A stretch of DNA of 64,000 nt, from positions 1-64,000 of the forward strand of contig NZ_FYEE01000008.1 of assembly GCF_900187645.1 (NCBI RefSeq), in the 5' to 3' direction. This DNA comes from Pseudomonas sp. Irchel 3E20. Lineage in GTDB: Bacteria; Pseudomonadota; Gammaproteobacteria; Pseudomonadales; Pseudomonadaceae. Under the pieces are notes generated by a model, which was given only the letters and a program-made list of their open reading frames with translations, was not told where the DNA came from and ran no database searches. The position numbers and the translations under genes were made by a program. Below, piece by piece: positions 27,344 through 36,815 of this stretch (its first letter is position 1; the number at the start of each line of letters is the position of its first letter).

Positions 27344-29257
27344 TCAAGACGACAGGTACGACGAACGCGTCAGACCCAGGCGCAACGCATCCAGGTATTG
27401 GGTGCGTTCGGCGGCCGTGATCTTGGCGCTGGCCACTTTGTCGCGATAGTGGGTCATCAACTCCTCGGGCGACAAATGCACATAGCGCAGCATGTCCTCG
27501 ATGGTGTCGTGGGTCTCGATGCCGGCGTGGTACACCGTGCCGTTGGGGTTCTGGTAGATGTTCACCGAGTCGGTGTCACCGAACAGGTTGTGCATGTCGC
27601 CGAGGATTTCCTGGTAAGCGCCCACCAGGAAGATGCCCAGCAGATAATCCTCGCCTTCGTTCAAGCCATGGACCGGCAGGCTGGTCTCGATGCTCTGCTC
27701 ATCGACGTACTGCTTGATCTTGCCGTCGGAGTCGCAGGTCAGGTCTTGCAGCACCGCGCGGCGCAGCGGCTCTTCATCGAGGCGGTGTAGCGGCAGGATC
27801 GGCAGCACCTGGCCAATGGCCCAGGTGTCGGGCAGGCTCTGGAACACCGAGAAGTTGCAGATGTACTTGTCGGCTAACTTGTCGTTGAGTTCGTCCAGCA
27901 CCTGGCGGTGGGAGCGTTGGCGGGCCTTGAGGGAGTTGTGCAGGCGCCGGCACACGGCGAAGTAGCACTGCTCGGCCAAGGCTTTTTCGGCCAGGGTCAA
28001 CTTGCCATCGGCGTACTGGGCGGCCACATCGCTCATGTAGTGGGTGGCGCGCCAGTAGGTTTCGGTGACCATCTCAATGTCGGTCGGGCCCAAAAGGTCC
28101 ACCAGCCATTGCACGGTTTCCGGCAGGTTTTCCTTGTTCTCGATCACCGGCACGTCGTCGTTGTGTTTCTCGACATCGGTGACCTGCACCACCAGCATGG
28201 CGTGGTGCGCGGTCAGGGAACGGCCGCTCTCGGAGAAGATGTTGGGGTGCGGCAGGTTCTGCGCGTCGCAGAACTCCTTGAGCATGCCGACCACGACACC
28301 GGCGTAGTCGTCCATGTCGTAGTTGATCGAACTGGCGTTGCGCGAATGAGTGCCGTCGTAGTCCACGCCCAGACCACCACCGACGTCGATGTGATCGACC
28401 GGCAGGCCCAGGTTGCGCAACTCGCCGTAGTAGCGGATAGCTTCCTTGAAGCCGTGCTGGTAGTCCGCCAGGTTGGCGATCTGCGAACCCATGTGAAAGT
28501 GCAGCAGGCGGATGCCTTGGTCCAGGCCCGCGTCGCGGAAACGCTCGACCACCGACAGCAGTTGCGCGGCCGACAAGCCGAACTTGGATTTCTCACCGCC
28601 GGTGTCTGCCCACTTGCTCGACGCCAACGACGACAGACGCACCCGCAGGCCGACCTGAGGCTTGACCTTGAGGGCCTTGGCTTCTTCGATCACCAGTTCA
28701 ACTTCGGACTCTTTCTCGATCACGATGAACACGTTGTGACCCAGCTTCTGCCCCATCAGGGCCAGGCGAATGAACTCGCGGTCCTTGTAGCCGTTGCAAA
28801 CAATGGTGCCGCCCTTGGGCGCCAGGGCCAGCACCGCCAGCAGCTCCGGCTTGGAGCCGGCTTCCAGGCCGATGGACACGTCCTGGGTGGCGATGATGTT
28901 CTCGATCACCGCCTCTTGCTGGTTGACCTTGATCGGGTACAGCGCGGTGTATTTGCTCTGGTATTCCAGGCGCGCGATGTTGGCGTCGAAGGCGCCGGTC
29001 AGTTGGCGTACGCGGTCTTGCAGGATATCGGGGAAGCGCACCAGCAACGGCAGCGACAAACCGCTTTGGCGCAGTTGATCGACTTGCTCGTACAGATCGA
29101 TAGGCGAGCTGTTCGGGCCGTTCGGACGAACTTCGACGCGACCGGCGTCATTGATCGCGAAATATCCGGCCCCCCAATGGCGAATCCCGTAAACACTGCG
29201 GCTGTCCGCAACTGTCCATTGGCTGCCATCGTCTTTGCGTGTGCGTCGTACGGACAT
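27344..29257 (-). CDS. speA: Biosynthetic arginine decarboxylase
   Basis: Decarboxylates arginine to agmatine for putrescine and polyamine synthesis. The 637-residue length matches the family (about 630-660). The PLP-binding Lys is about Lys110 in [66 protein letters not shown] and [17 protein letters not shown] are diagnostic of the SpeA (fold III) type. The ATG at 29257 gives the usual N-terminus. Upstream, towards yciH, is a 223-base leader with a long inverted repeat (29393-29480). The gene order speA-yciH-NUDIX-DUF2333-gcbA is a conserved pseudomonad block. Confidence 0.96.
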   Translation of the reverse strand: MSVRRTRKDDGSQWTVADSRSVYGIRHWGAGYFAINDAGRVEVRPNGPNSSPIDLYEQVDQLRQSGLSLPLLVRFPDILQDRVRQLTGAFDANIARLEYQSKYTALYPIKVNQQEAVIENIIATQDVSIGLEAGSKPELLAVLALAPKGGTIVCNGYKDREFIRLALMGQKLGHNVFIVIEKESEVELVIEEAKALKVKPQVGLRVRLSSLASSKWADTGGEKSKFGLSAAQLLSVVERFRDAGLDQGIRLLHFHMGSQIANLADYQHGFKEAIRYYGELRNLGLPVDHIDVGGGLGVDYDGTHSRNASSINYDMDDYAGVVVGMLKEFCDAQNLPHPNIFSESGRSLTAHHAMLVVQVTDVEKHNDDVPVIENKENLPETVQWLVDLLGPTDIEMVTETYWRATHYMSDVAAQYADGKLTLAEKALAEQCYFAVCRRLHNSLKARQRSHRQVLDELNDKLADKYICNFSVFQSLPDTWAIGQVLPILPLHRLDEEPLRRAVLQDLTCDSDGKIKQYVDEQSIETSLPVHGLNEGEDYLLGIFLVGAYQEILGDMHNLFGDTDSVNIYQNPNGTVYHAGIETHDTIEDMLRYVHLSPEELMTHYRDKVASAKITAAERTQYLDALRLGLTRSSYLSS

Positions 29258-29392
29258 CGAAGTCCCCTATAAATGAAGTCAAAGAGCACCGGCCCAATCA
29301 GAGGCTGGCGCAGTCTAGAGAATGAAAGTGACGGTTTGCCTGTAAGGGAGGTAGACCTCGCTGCCAGGACAGAGTTTAGAAACCAGTCAGAA

Positions 29393-29480
29393 CAGGCTCT
29401 GTGAAAACCATGGAGACGACGCCAAGCCCTGTAGGAAAACAGGACAAAGAGTCAAGCCGAGGTGGTTTTCACAGAGGCTG
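29393..29480. repeat. Long inverted repeat between yciH and speA
   Basis: Left arm 29393-29410 (CAGGCTCTGTGAAAACCA) and right arm 29463-29480 (TGGTTTTCACAGAGGCTG) pair at 17 of 18 positions around a 52-base loop. An inner hairpin CCTGT/ACAGG sits at 29428-29443. The right arm touches the yciH stop codon. It could be a terminator or leader structure for speA, or the remnant of a small mobile element; no target duplication was seen. Confidence 0.75.
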
Positions 29481-29852
29481 CTAGCCGCCGGACTTCTTCG
29501 CCTTGAAGCCGTGCTTGAGCAACTCGGCCAGCAGCAGTTCGACGTGATCGCCCTGGATCTCGATGACCCCGTCCTTCAACGCCCCGCCCGTGCCGCAGCG
29601 CTTTTTCAGGCTGGTGGCCAGGTCTTTGAGCGCGTCTTCGGCCAGCGGCACGCCGCTGATGGTGGTCACGGTCTTGCCGCCACGGCCCTTGCTTTCGCGG
29701 CGCACGCGGGCAATGCCGTCGCCGGCCGGGAGCAGGGTCTGTTTGCAGATACAGGCCGCCACGGGCTGGCTACAGTCCGGGCAGTGGCGACCTGCGTCGG
29801 TGGAAAATACCAAGCCACCGAGGGCGGCGAAGGATGCGGCTTTTTTGGCCAC
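29481..29852 (-). CDS. yciH: SUI1/eIF1-like translation factor YciH
   Basis: A 123-residue homologue of eukaryotic eIF1 (SUI1 fold), which in bacteria has been linked to start-codon fidelity. The start is a GTG at 29852 (first residues MAKKAASFAALGGLVFSTDAGRHCPDC), chosen because AAGAGGA lies six bases upstream; the longer open frame to 29891 lacks one. The N-terminal CPDC...CICK resembles a zinc-binding knuckle. The SUI1 part has KTVTTISGVPLAEDALKDLATSLKKRCGTGGALKDGVIEIQGDH. The gene is in a block with speA. Confidence 0.9.
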   Translation of the reverse strand: MAKKAASFAALGGLVFSTDAGRHCPDCSQPVAACICKQTLLPAGDGIARVRRESKGRGGKTVTTISGVPLAEDALKDLATSLKKRCGTGGALKDGVIEIQGDHVELLLAELLKHGFKAKKSGG

Positions 29853-30076
29853 CGGCAATCCTCTTGTGAGGACAAAGACTGGTCGAAGCACTTTGGCAAG
29901 GGCCCTCGACCGCGAAGCCCCACTCAGGCAGGGGCAGCGCTACTGAACCGGGCCAGGCCGGTGCAGCTTGAAAAGTCGCGCAGTGTAACGGCAAATTGCC
30001 TACTTGCTAAGAGCCAATTCGCGCAAATTTATGCGACTTTTGCGACTCGCTAAGCAGAGGGTCCGCGGGTGTCTGG

Positions 30077-30613
30077 CTATAGCGGTCGTTTCAGGTAGCG
30101 CTGCAATGCCGCCAGGGAGTCTGGGCAGTAGGGCTTTTCCTTGATCTCGCGCAGCACCACGTCCATGGGCAGGAAATGAGCCCGCTGCACTTCCTCGGGC
30201 TGCAAGCGCAACGGGCCGTCCCAGACCGCGGAAAACGCCGAGCACCACAGGCGATTGCCCGTGTCCTCGAAGTAGAAATGGTCGTGGGCGGTCAACTCGA
30301 CACCGGCCACGCCCAGCTCTTCTTCCAGTTCCCGAGCCGCCGATTCGGCGTAGGTTTCGCCCGCCGCCACCATGCCCCCTGCCGCCACGTCCCAATAAGC
30401 GGGGTAGATGGCTTTGCTCTCGGTGCGCTGATGCACGCACAGCTCACCGGCAGAGTTGAACAGCAGGATGTACGTACCGCGCCCGATCAGGCCGCGTTCG
30501 CGCAAGTCACGTCGCACCAGGGCGCCGAGCAGGTTGTCCTGCTCGTCGACCCAGGCGATGGTTTCGGCATCGGAGGCCGCCCGGTGGGCCGCCTCGTTGG
30601 ACGCATCGACCAT
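30077..30613 (-). CDS. NUDIX hydrolase, YfcD/IDI-like
   Basis: A 178-residue NUDIX protein. The Nudix box GGMVAAGETYAESAARELEEELGV (about residues 79-102) has all key Glu/Arg positions of GX5EX7REUXEEXGU. Upstream is ETIAWVDEQDNLLGALVRRDLRERGLIGRGTYI, typical of isopentenyl-diphosphate isomerase-like members such as YfcD. The substrate is not known. The gene begins just after the DUF2333 stop (three bases between), so they are probably co-transcribed. Confidence 0.88.
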   Translation of the reverse strand: MVDASNEAAHRAASDAETIAWVDEQDNLLGALVRRDLRERGLIGRGTYILLFNSAGELCVHQRTESKAIYPAYWDVAAGGMVAAGETYAESAARELEEELGVAGVELTAHDHFYFEDTGNRLWCSAFSAVWDGPLRLQPEEVQRAHFLPMDVVLREIKEKPYCPDSLAALQRYLKRPL

Positions 30614-30616
30614 GGT

Positions 30617-31684
30617 TCAGCCCTGGGACAGCAGCTGACGCAAGTCGATGACCGCGGCATTGGCCCGGGAAATGTAATTGGCCATCACCAGCGAGTGGTT
30701 GGCCAGCACGCCGAAGCCGCTGCCGTTGAGAATCATCGGGCTCCACACCGGCTCCTGGGACGCCTCCAGTTCACGGATGATCTGGCGCACGCTGACCGTG
30801 GCGTTTTTCTTGGCCAGCACGTCGGCGAAATCGACTTCGATGGCGCGCAGCAAGTGGGACAAGGCCCAAGCCTGGCCACGGGCCTCGTAGAACACGTTGT
30901 CGATCTGCATCCATGGCGTTTCCACCACTTCTTCGTCCACTTGCAGGATCTGCCCCGGCGCCGGCGCCTCGGTTTTCAATGCGGTGTTGAGCTTGACCCG
31001 GCCGACGCTGGCCGACAGGCGCTGCGACAGCGAACCCAGGCGCGTGCCCACATCACCCAGCCAGTTGTTCAGGTTGTCGGCACGGGAGTAGAACAGCGCG
31101 CCCTTCTGGTTCGGGTCGGACAACCGCGCCTGATAGCGGCTCAGGGAGTTGATGCCTTCCTGGTATTCAGACTCGCTGGACGGCAGCACCCAGCTCTTGT
31201 TGTCGAAGTTGAAACGCGGCTCGGCCTTGGCCAGGTCGGCGTCCTCGGCGGACTGCGACTGGGAGCGGGCGAAGTCTTTACGCAGGGCGCGGCTCAAGTC
31301 GCGCACCTGCACCAGCACGCCGTATTCCCAGCTCGGCATGTTGTCCATCCACAGGCCCGGCGGGAAACGGTCGTTGGAAATGTAGCCACCCTGCTTGCTG
31401 AGCAACGTGCCAGCTACGGTCTTGAGGGTTTCCACCGTGGTGTAGCCGATGACCATCGGCTTGCCTTCTTTCTCGGCCGCCACCTGGGCGTTTTGCTGCA
31501 CCGGGAACAGCGCCGGCTCCTGGCTCCAGTACCAACCCAAGGCAATGGCCACCAATAAATACAGGCCGACCAACGTCGCCAACGCGCGGCTGAACAACAG
31601 CCCACCAAAATAGCTGCGGGTCGCCGACTTGGGTTGCGCGGCATGTTCAGGCGCGCTACCTGCGCGGTTCTTCCAGTCCAGCAT
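30617..31684 (-). CDS. DUF2333 family membrane protein
   Basis: A 355-residue protein with one membrane helix (about residues 32-51, LATLVGLYLLVAIALGWYW) and a large periplasmic part. The periplasmic part has VIGYTTVETLKTVAGTLLSKQGGYISNDRFPPGLWMDNMPSWEYGVLVQVRDLSRALR, which defines the DUF2333 family. RADNLNNWLGDVGTRLGSLSQRLSASVGR follows. Its position between the NUDIX gene and the diguanylate cyclase gcbA is conserved. Function is unknown. It is divergent from gcbA across a 259-base promoter region. Confidence 0.85.
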   Translation of the reverse strand: MLDWKNRAGSAPEHAAQPKSATRSYFGGLLFSRALATLVGLYLLVAIALGWYWSQEPALFPVQQNAQVAAEKEGKPMVIGYTTVETLKTVAGTLLSKQGGYISNDRFPPGLWMDNMPSWEYGVLVQVRDLSRALRKDFARSQSQSAEDADLAKAEPRFNFDNKSWVLPSSESEYQEGINSLSRYQARLSDPNQKGALFYSRADNLNNWLGDVGTRLGSLSQRLSASVGRVKLNTALKTEAPAPGQILQVDEEVVETPWMQIDNVFYEARGQAWALSHLLRAIEVDFADVLAKKNATVSVRQIIRELEASQEPVWSPMILNGSGFGVLANHSLVMANYISRANAAVIDLRQLLSQG

Positions 31685-31810
31685 GGCTATGTCCTTTCAG
31701 ATCTGGGGATTCATCGGTTCGACCGCAACCTTACAACAACGTGCCTTTTACCGGCACCGGCGATTGGTTTAAACCCCAACTATCTGCGCCAACGCGCTGA
31801 AGAAGGCAAA

Positions 31811-31826
31811 TTGACCCAGCGGTCAA
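31811..31826. promoter_or_regulatory. Perfect palindrome upstream of gcbA, operator candidate
   Basis: TTGACC-CAGC-GGTCAA is a perfect 16-base inverted repeat with 4-base spacer. It lies between the divergent DUF2333 gene and gcbA, 118 bases before the gcbA start. It is a reasonable operator but no regulator is assigned. Confidence 0.5.
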
Positions 31827-31943
31827 AAACTGAATCGTGCCACCCAGCAGATTATTGACGTACGACACTCATCCCACTGAAAAGAGGTGCTAGCATAGAG
31901 CCACCAGTCGACCTCAGCATGCAGCCTAACTAGTAGTCAGGAT

Positions 31944-33614
31944 ATGACCGAGCCAGAAGACCCCAGCCGCGAGCGCCTCAAGCACCACTTTGCCCAGCGG
32001 GTAATTCATCAGGCACGTCAGATACTTGAGATATGGCAGCGCCTGCAACGCAGTGAGTGGTCCAACGTCGACCTGTCGGAGTTGGGCGAAGCCAACCTGC
32101 GCCTGCTGCGTTTTGCCGAACGCTTCGAGCAACCCGAGCACACGGTGCTGGCCCGCAGCATCAGCCAGGCGCTGCAAGCGGTGGACGCCAACCGCGGGCG
32201 CTTAAGCAGTGAACTCATCACCGACCTCAATCGCCTGATGCAACGCCTGTCGCGCACTGGCCTGCGTCACGGCGACCAGTTCGAGCAAACCTTCCTGCCG
32301 CCGCTGCGCAAACCCATCTACGTGATGCTGCAAGACCACGACCGCGCCGAGCGGCTGGCCAAGCAACTGGAATTCTTCGGCCTCAGCGCCCAGTCCCTAG
32401 ATAGCATCGAGGCGTTCCGCGCCTCCCTGGTCGAACGCCTGCCGGCGGCCATCGTCATGGACGTGGATTTCTGCGGCCCGGGCATGGGCCTGGTACTGGC
32501 CGCCGAAGCCCAGGAAGGCCTGGAGCACAAGCTGCCGCTGCTGTTTTTCAGCCTGCACGAAACCGACACCCCCACACGCCTGGCGGCGGTGCGGGCCGGG
32601 GGCCAGGAGTTTTTGACCGGCACCCTGGAGGCCTCCAGCCTGCTGGAAAAAATCGAGGTGCTGACCTGCGTCGCCCAGTACGAGCCTTATAAAGTGCTGA
32701 TTATCGATGACTCCCGCGCCCAGGCCCTGCACACCGAGCGCCTGCTCAACAGCGCCGGGATCGTCACCCGCACCCTGATCGAGCCGATCCAGGCCATGGC
32801 CGAACTGGCGGACTTCCAGCCCGACCTGATAATCCTCGACATGTACATGCCGGCCTGCACCGGCACGGAACTGGCCAAGGTGATCCGCCACAACGACCGC
32901 TACGTCAGCGTGCCGATCATCTACCTGTCGGCCGAAGACGACCTGGACAAGCAGCTCGACGCCATGAGCGAGGGCGGCGACGACTTCCTCACCAAGCCGA
33001 TCAAGCCGCGCCACCTGATTACCACCGTGCGCAACCGCGCCGCCCGCGCCCGCCACCTCAAGGCGCGCATGGTGCGCGACAGCCTGACCGGGCTGTACAA
33101 CCACACCCACATCCTGCAATTGCTCGAAGACTGCAGCTTCCGTGCGCGGCGCGAGAACAAGCCGCTGAGCTTTGCCATGCTCGACATCGACCACTTCAAA
33201 CGGGTCAACGACAGCCACGGCCACCCCATGGGCGACCGCGTTATCAAGAGCCTGGCGCTGTTTTTGAAGCAGCGGCTGCGCAAGACCGACTTCATCGGGC
33301 GCTACGGCGGCGAAGAATTCGCCATTGTGATGCCCGACACAGACGTTGAATCGGCCTACAAGGTGCTCGACCAAATCCGCCAGCGCTTTGCCGAAATTCA
33401 CTACCCGGCCCAGCCCCAGGATTTGTGGTGCACCTTTAGCGCCGGGGTGGTGGAACTGCGCGAAGGCTCTGACAGCCTGATGATGGCCAGCCAGGCCGAC
33501 GAAGCGCTGTACCGCGCCAAAGATGCCGGGCGCAACCGGGTACAAGCGGCCCAGCAATCAAAGCAAAGTGCCATCTTTTCACCGGAATCCACCGAAGCCG
33601 TCACAACCCCGTAA
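31944..33614 (+). CDS. gcbA: Diguanylate cyclase GcbA (receiver-receiver-GGDEF)
   Basis: Makes c-di-GMP and promotes initial surface attachment in related species. The 556-residue protein has a helical N-terminus (about 1-115), a degenerate receiver (IYVMLQDHDRAERLAKQLEFFGL, about 120-230) and an intact receiver (KVLIIDDSRAQALHTERLL; phospho-Asp in DLIILDMYMPACTGTEL, about 245-360). The C-terminal GGDEF domain carries GRYGGEEFAIVMPD. The inhibitory I-site RKTD lies five residues before GGEEF, so product inhibition is expected. The ATG at 31944 follows a leader with the TTGACC palindrome. Its order with speA and ctpL matches the gcbA (PA4843-type) neighbourhood. Confidence 0.92.
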   Translation: MTEPEDPSRERLKHHFAQRVIHQARQILEIWQRLQRSEWSNVDLSELGEANLRLLRFAERFEQPEHTVLARSISQALQAVDANRGRLSSELITDLNRLMQRLSRTGLRHGDQFEQTFLPPLRKPIYVMLQDHDRAERLAKQLEFFGLSAQSLDSIEAFRASLVERLPAAIVMDVDFCGPGMGLVLAAEAQEGLEHKLPLLFFSLHETDTPTRLAAVRAGGQEFLTGTLEASSLLEKIEVLTCVAQYEPYKVLIIDDSRAQALHTERLLNSAGIVTRTLIEPIQAMAELADFQPDLIILDMYMPACTGTELAKVIRHNDRYVSVPIIYLSAEDDLDKQLDAMSEGGDDFLTKPIKPRHLITTVRNRAARARHLKARMVRDSLTGLYNHTHILQLLEDCSFRARRENKPLSFAMLDIDHFKRVNDSHGHPMGDRVIKSLALFLKQRLRKTDFIGRYGGEEFAIVMPDTDVESAYKVLDQIRQRFAEIHYPAQPQDLWCTFSAGVVELREGSDSLMMASQADEALYRAKDAGRNRVQAAQQSKQSAIFSPESTEAVTTP

Positions 33615-33665
33615 CACAAACGCAATAAATTCAGGCGCTTACCTCTGTCACTGGTAGAGACTTAG

Positions 33666-35630
33666 ATGCGCCTCAAGCGTTTGACCAATCTCAACACCCT
33701 CCTGCTGGTTGCCGTCTGCCTGGCCCTGGCCGCCACCCTGTGGTGGTCGCAGCGGGCGCTGGAGCGCCCCTACCTGCTGATGGAGCGCTACCTGGGCCTG
33801 TCGCAGCAATTCCAGAACCAAGTGGCGCGCAACATCGAAGACTACCTGGCCAACGGCGACGCCCTGCGCTTGAGCAGCGCCAGCCAGGCCATGGATGCCT
33901 TGCAGCAGGAACTGGCGGCCATGCCCGCCGACCTGGCCGAGCGCGTGCGCCCGAGCCTGAGCGAACTCATCGACTTCAGCAAAACCGACCTGTTGGCCGC
34001 CGGCAAACTGGCCGGCGACCCGCAAGCCTTGCTGTTGCAAGCCGAGCGCGAATTGGCGGCCAGTGTCGAGCAACTGAACCAGTACGCCAGCGGCGCCGGC
34101 GCCAACCCTGCCGCGTCGGGCTACTTGCCGCTGCTGTTCAACGCCTCCCAGCACCTCACCACCCTGTCCCTGGCCCGGGAAAAACTGGTCAGCAGCGGGC
34201 GCGCCGAACTGGCCGCCGACGTCGAGCGCGAAGTGGACAACATCCGCGCCCAGGCCGAACGCCTCGACGCCCTCCCCTTGCTCGGCGTCGCTGCCAGCAG
34301 CGACTCCAACAGCAACGACTTCGCAGCGCTGATGGGGCTGGAAAGCAATGAACAGAAGGTCGCCGAAGATGCAGGGATCGGCCTCAAACGTGAACTCAAT
34401 AGCTTGCTGGCCCGTTACCCGGCGGAATTGGCCCGCACCCGCAGCCAAATCGAACAACGGGCTGGCCTGGGCGCCGCCACGCGGCAAAAAATCAGCACCG
34501 TGCAGCTCGCCATCGCCGGCCTCGAACCCACCGTGCGCGCCCAACACGGGCAGATACAAAGCGAAGTGCGGCTGATCCAAGGCCTGATGATCGGCCTGAT
34601 CCTGCTGATCGCACTGTTGATCGACACCTTGCAACGCCGCCTCGCCCGCGTCCTGACCAACCTGGCGCCGGCCCTGTCCACCTGGGCCGAGGGCGATTTC
34701 AGCCGCGACATCAAATTGGGCCCCACCAACCGCGAACTGCATGACATCGAAGCATCCCTCAATCGCCTGCGCGCCTATCTGGTGGACCTGGTGGGCACCA
34801 TCCGCCTCAACGCCGAGCAAGTGGCGGCCAGCAGCCATGCCCTGGCCGAGTTGAGCAGCGGCCTGCACGGCGGCGCCGAGCGCCAGGCCGGGGACACCGC
34901 GCAAATCCGCGATGCGCTCGGCGAGTTGGAAGCCACCATCGTGCAAGTAGCCGGCGACGCCAGCCAGGCCGCCGACGCCAGCCGCCACGCGGGGCTGGCG
35001 GTGGAACACGGGCAGAAAGTCATCGGCCAGAGCCTGACCGGGCTGCACGCTCTGGTGGGCGAAGTGCAGGGCAATGCACAAATGATCGAACACCTGGCCG
35101 AAGAGTCGGCCACCATTGGCGGCGTGCTCACGGTGATCCGCTCGATCGCTGACCAGACCAACCTGCTGGCCCTCAACGCGGCCATCGAAGCGGCCCGCGC
35201 CGGCGAGATGGGCCGCGGGTTTGCGGTGGTCGCCGAAGAGGTGCGCACCCTCGCCCAGCGCACCGCGGGCGCCACCGCCGAAATCCAGACCCTGATCGCC
35301 GGCCTGCAACTGGCCGCGCGCCAGTCGGTGGAAGGCATGCGCGCCCAGGTTGAACACGCCGAAGCCACCGCCAACCAGGCCCAGGCCGCCGACGGCGCAC
35401 TGGACGAAATCGTCGGTGCGATCCAGACCATCGCCGACACCGCCGTGCGCATCGCCGACGTCACCGCACAACAAAGCGGTGCGGTGAGCGAAATCCGCGA
35501 CCACAGCGAGCGCATCCATCTACTGGGCGGCGACAACCTGCTGCGCATCGGCGAAGGCCGCGAGCAAGGCGACCACCTCCTGGCCCTGGGCGGGCAGCTC
35601 AATACGGCGGTCCAGGCGTTTCGGGTGTAG
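33666..35630 (+). CDS. ctpL: Methyl-accepting chemotaxis protein, CtpL-like
   Basis: A 654-residue chemoreceptor. TM1 is at about residues 8-28, then a helical periplasmic sensor of about 270 residues, TM2 ([14 protein letters not shown]) near residue 310, a HAMP-like linker and a cytoplasmic signalling domain. The signalling hairpin carries [20 protein letters not shown] and [15 protein letters not shown]. The CtpL receptor in P. aeruginosa responds to phosphate limitation and aromatic compounds; the symbol rests on synteny (gcbA-ctpL-aroQ) and architecture. The long antisense frame is a shadow. It follows gcbA by 51 bases, giving a motility/attachment pair. Confidence 0.82.
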   Translation: MRLKRLTNLNTLLLVAVCLALAATLWWSQRALERPYLLMERYLGLSQQFQNQVARNIEDYLANGDALRLSSASQAMDALQQELAAMPADLAERVRPSLSELIDFSKTDLLAAGKLAGDPQALLLQAERELAASVEQLNQYASGAGANPAASGYLPLLFNASQHLTTLSLAREKLVSSGRAELAADVEREVDNIRAQAERLDALPLLGVAASSDSNSNDFAALMGLESNEQKVAEDAGIGLKRELNSLLARYPAELARTRSQIEQRAGLGAATRQKISTVQLAIAGLEPTVRAQHGQIQSEVRLIQGLMIGLILLIALLIDTLQRRLARVLTNLAPALSTWAEGDFSRDIKLGPTNRELHDIEASLNRLRAYLVDLVGTIRLNAEQVAASSHALAELSSGLHGGAERQAGDTAQIRDALGELEATIVQVAGDASQAADASRHAGLAVEHGQKVIGQSLTGLHALVGEVQGNAQMIEHLAEESATIGGVLTVIRSIADQTNLLALNAAIEAARAGEMGRGFAVVAEEVRTLAQRTAGATAEIQTLIAGLQLAARQSVEGMRAQVEHAEATANQAQAADGALDEIVGAIQTIADTAVRIADVTAQQSGAVSEIRDHSERIHLLGGDNLLRIGEGREQGDHLLALGGQLNTAVQAFRV

Positions 35631-35859
35631 CGCCCGGCCGCTGTTGTGCAGGGATTTTGTAGAACCGAGCCTGCTCGGCGGGGCAGCCTGCGGGCCGGCA
35701 AGATCCGTCCCACACTGACCACAAGCGCGCTGCGGGTCACATATCTCGCGCGAACATCGCTCATCGTGCTGGCTATTGCAGGGAACTGGACAGTCACAAA
35801 GGCTTTGCGGCATAGTCGCCGGGTTCTGACAACTGCACATCGATAACAAGGAACAGCAG

Positions 35860-36315
35860 ATGGCGACCCTACTGGTGCTGCATGGCCCCAACCTGAACCT
35901 GCTCGGCACCCGCGAACCGGGCGTCTACGGGGCAACCACCCTGGCGCAGATCAATCAGGATCTGGAGCAGCGCGCCCGCAATGCCGGCCATCACCTGCTG
36001 TACCTGCAAAGCAACGCCGAGTACGAATTGATCGACCGCATCCACGCCGCCCGCGATGAAGGCGTGGACTTCATTGTGATTAATCCCGCAGCTTTTACGC
36101 ACACAAGCGTCGCATTACGTGACGCGCTGCTAGCGGTGAGCATCCCATTCATCGAAGTGCATTTGTCTAACGTGCACAAACGCGAACCTTTCCGCCATCA
36201 CTCCTACTTCTCAGACGTTGCAGTCGGAGTGATCTGCGGCCTTGGCGCCAGCGGTTATCGACTGGCCCTGGAGGCCGCCCTGGAACAGCTTGAACAACAA
36301 GCTAAACGCCCCTGA
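35860..36315 (+). CDS. aroQ: 3-dehydroquinate dehydratase, type II
   Basis: Dehydrates 3-dehydroquinate in the shikimate pathway. The 151-residue protein is of the type II fold: [16 protein letters not shown] near the start with the catalytic Tyr in GVYGATT (about residue 28), [33 protein letters not shown], and [19 protein letters not shown] with the active-site His. Type II enzymes are dodecamers. It is followed after 24 bases by accB-accC, the usual grouping in pseudomonads. The dipZ gene often found between ctpL and aroQ in relatives is not present. Confidence 0.97.
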   Translation: MATLLVLHGPNLNLLGTREPGVYGATTLAQINQDLEQRARNAGHHLLYLQSNAEYELIDRIHAARDEGVDFIVINPAAFTHTSVALRDALLAVSIPFIEVHLSNVHKREPFRHHSYFSDVAVGVICGLGASGYRLALEAALEQLEQQAKRP

Positions 36316-36339
36316 CCGACCCTTGGGAGTTGACGATTC

Positions 36340-36798
36340 ATGGATATTCGTAAAGTTAAGAAGTTGATCGAACTGCTGGAAGAATCCGGCATCGACGAGC
36401 TGGAAATAAAAGAAGGCGAAGAGTCCGTTCGCATCAGCCGTAACAGCAAGACCCCGCAACAGCAATACTACGCGCCAGCCCCAATGGCCGCGCCGGCAGC
36501 CGCACCTGCTGCTGCCCCGGTAGCCGCCGCTGCACCTGCCGCGCCTACCGCCCCCGTGCTCAACGGCACCGTGGCCCGCTCGCCGATGGTGGGCACTTTC
36601 TATCGCAAATCCTCGCCTACTTCGCCGTCCTTCGTTGAAGTCGGGCAGAGCGTGAAGAAAGGCGACACCCTGTGCATCGTCGAAGCCATGAAGATGATGA
36701 ACCACATCGAAGCTGAAACCAGCGGTGTGATCGAATCCATCCTCGTTGAAGACGGCCAGCCGGTTGAGTACGACCAACCGCTGTTCACCATCGTTTGA
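36340..36798 (+). CDS. accB: Biotin carboxyl carrier protein of acetyl-CoA carboxylase
   Basis: Carries biotin between AccC and AccAD in fatty acid synthesis. Of 152 residues, about 1-35 form the N-terminal helix region ([20 protein letters not shown]), 45-75 a Pro/Ala linker, and 75-152 the biotinyl domain. The biotinyl Lys is Lys118 in EAMKMMN, with a preceding [22 protein letters not shown] thumb. The ribosome site GGGAGTTGACGATTC precedes the ATG. accC follows after 17 bases. Confidence 0.98.
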   Translation: MDIRKVKKLIELLEESGIDELEIKEGEESVRISRNSKTPQQQYYAPAPMAAPAAAPAAAPVAAAAPAAPTAPVLNGTVARSPMVGTFYRKSSPTSPSFVEVGQSVKKGDTLCIVEAMKMMNHIEAETSGVIESILVEDGQPVEYDQPLFTIV

Positions 36799-36815
36799 GC
36801 CGCGGAGATTCTTTG

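Noticed and set aside
29511-30053. 180-codon plus-strand frame
   Set aside because: It covers the opposite strand of yciH and runs into the gap before the NUDIX gene; no ribosome site or family similarity.
33648-35519. 623-codon open frame on the minus strand
   Set aside because: Antisense to ctpL. Repetitive Gly/Ala/Val composition typical of shadow frames.
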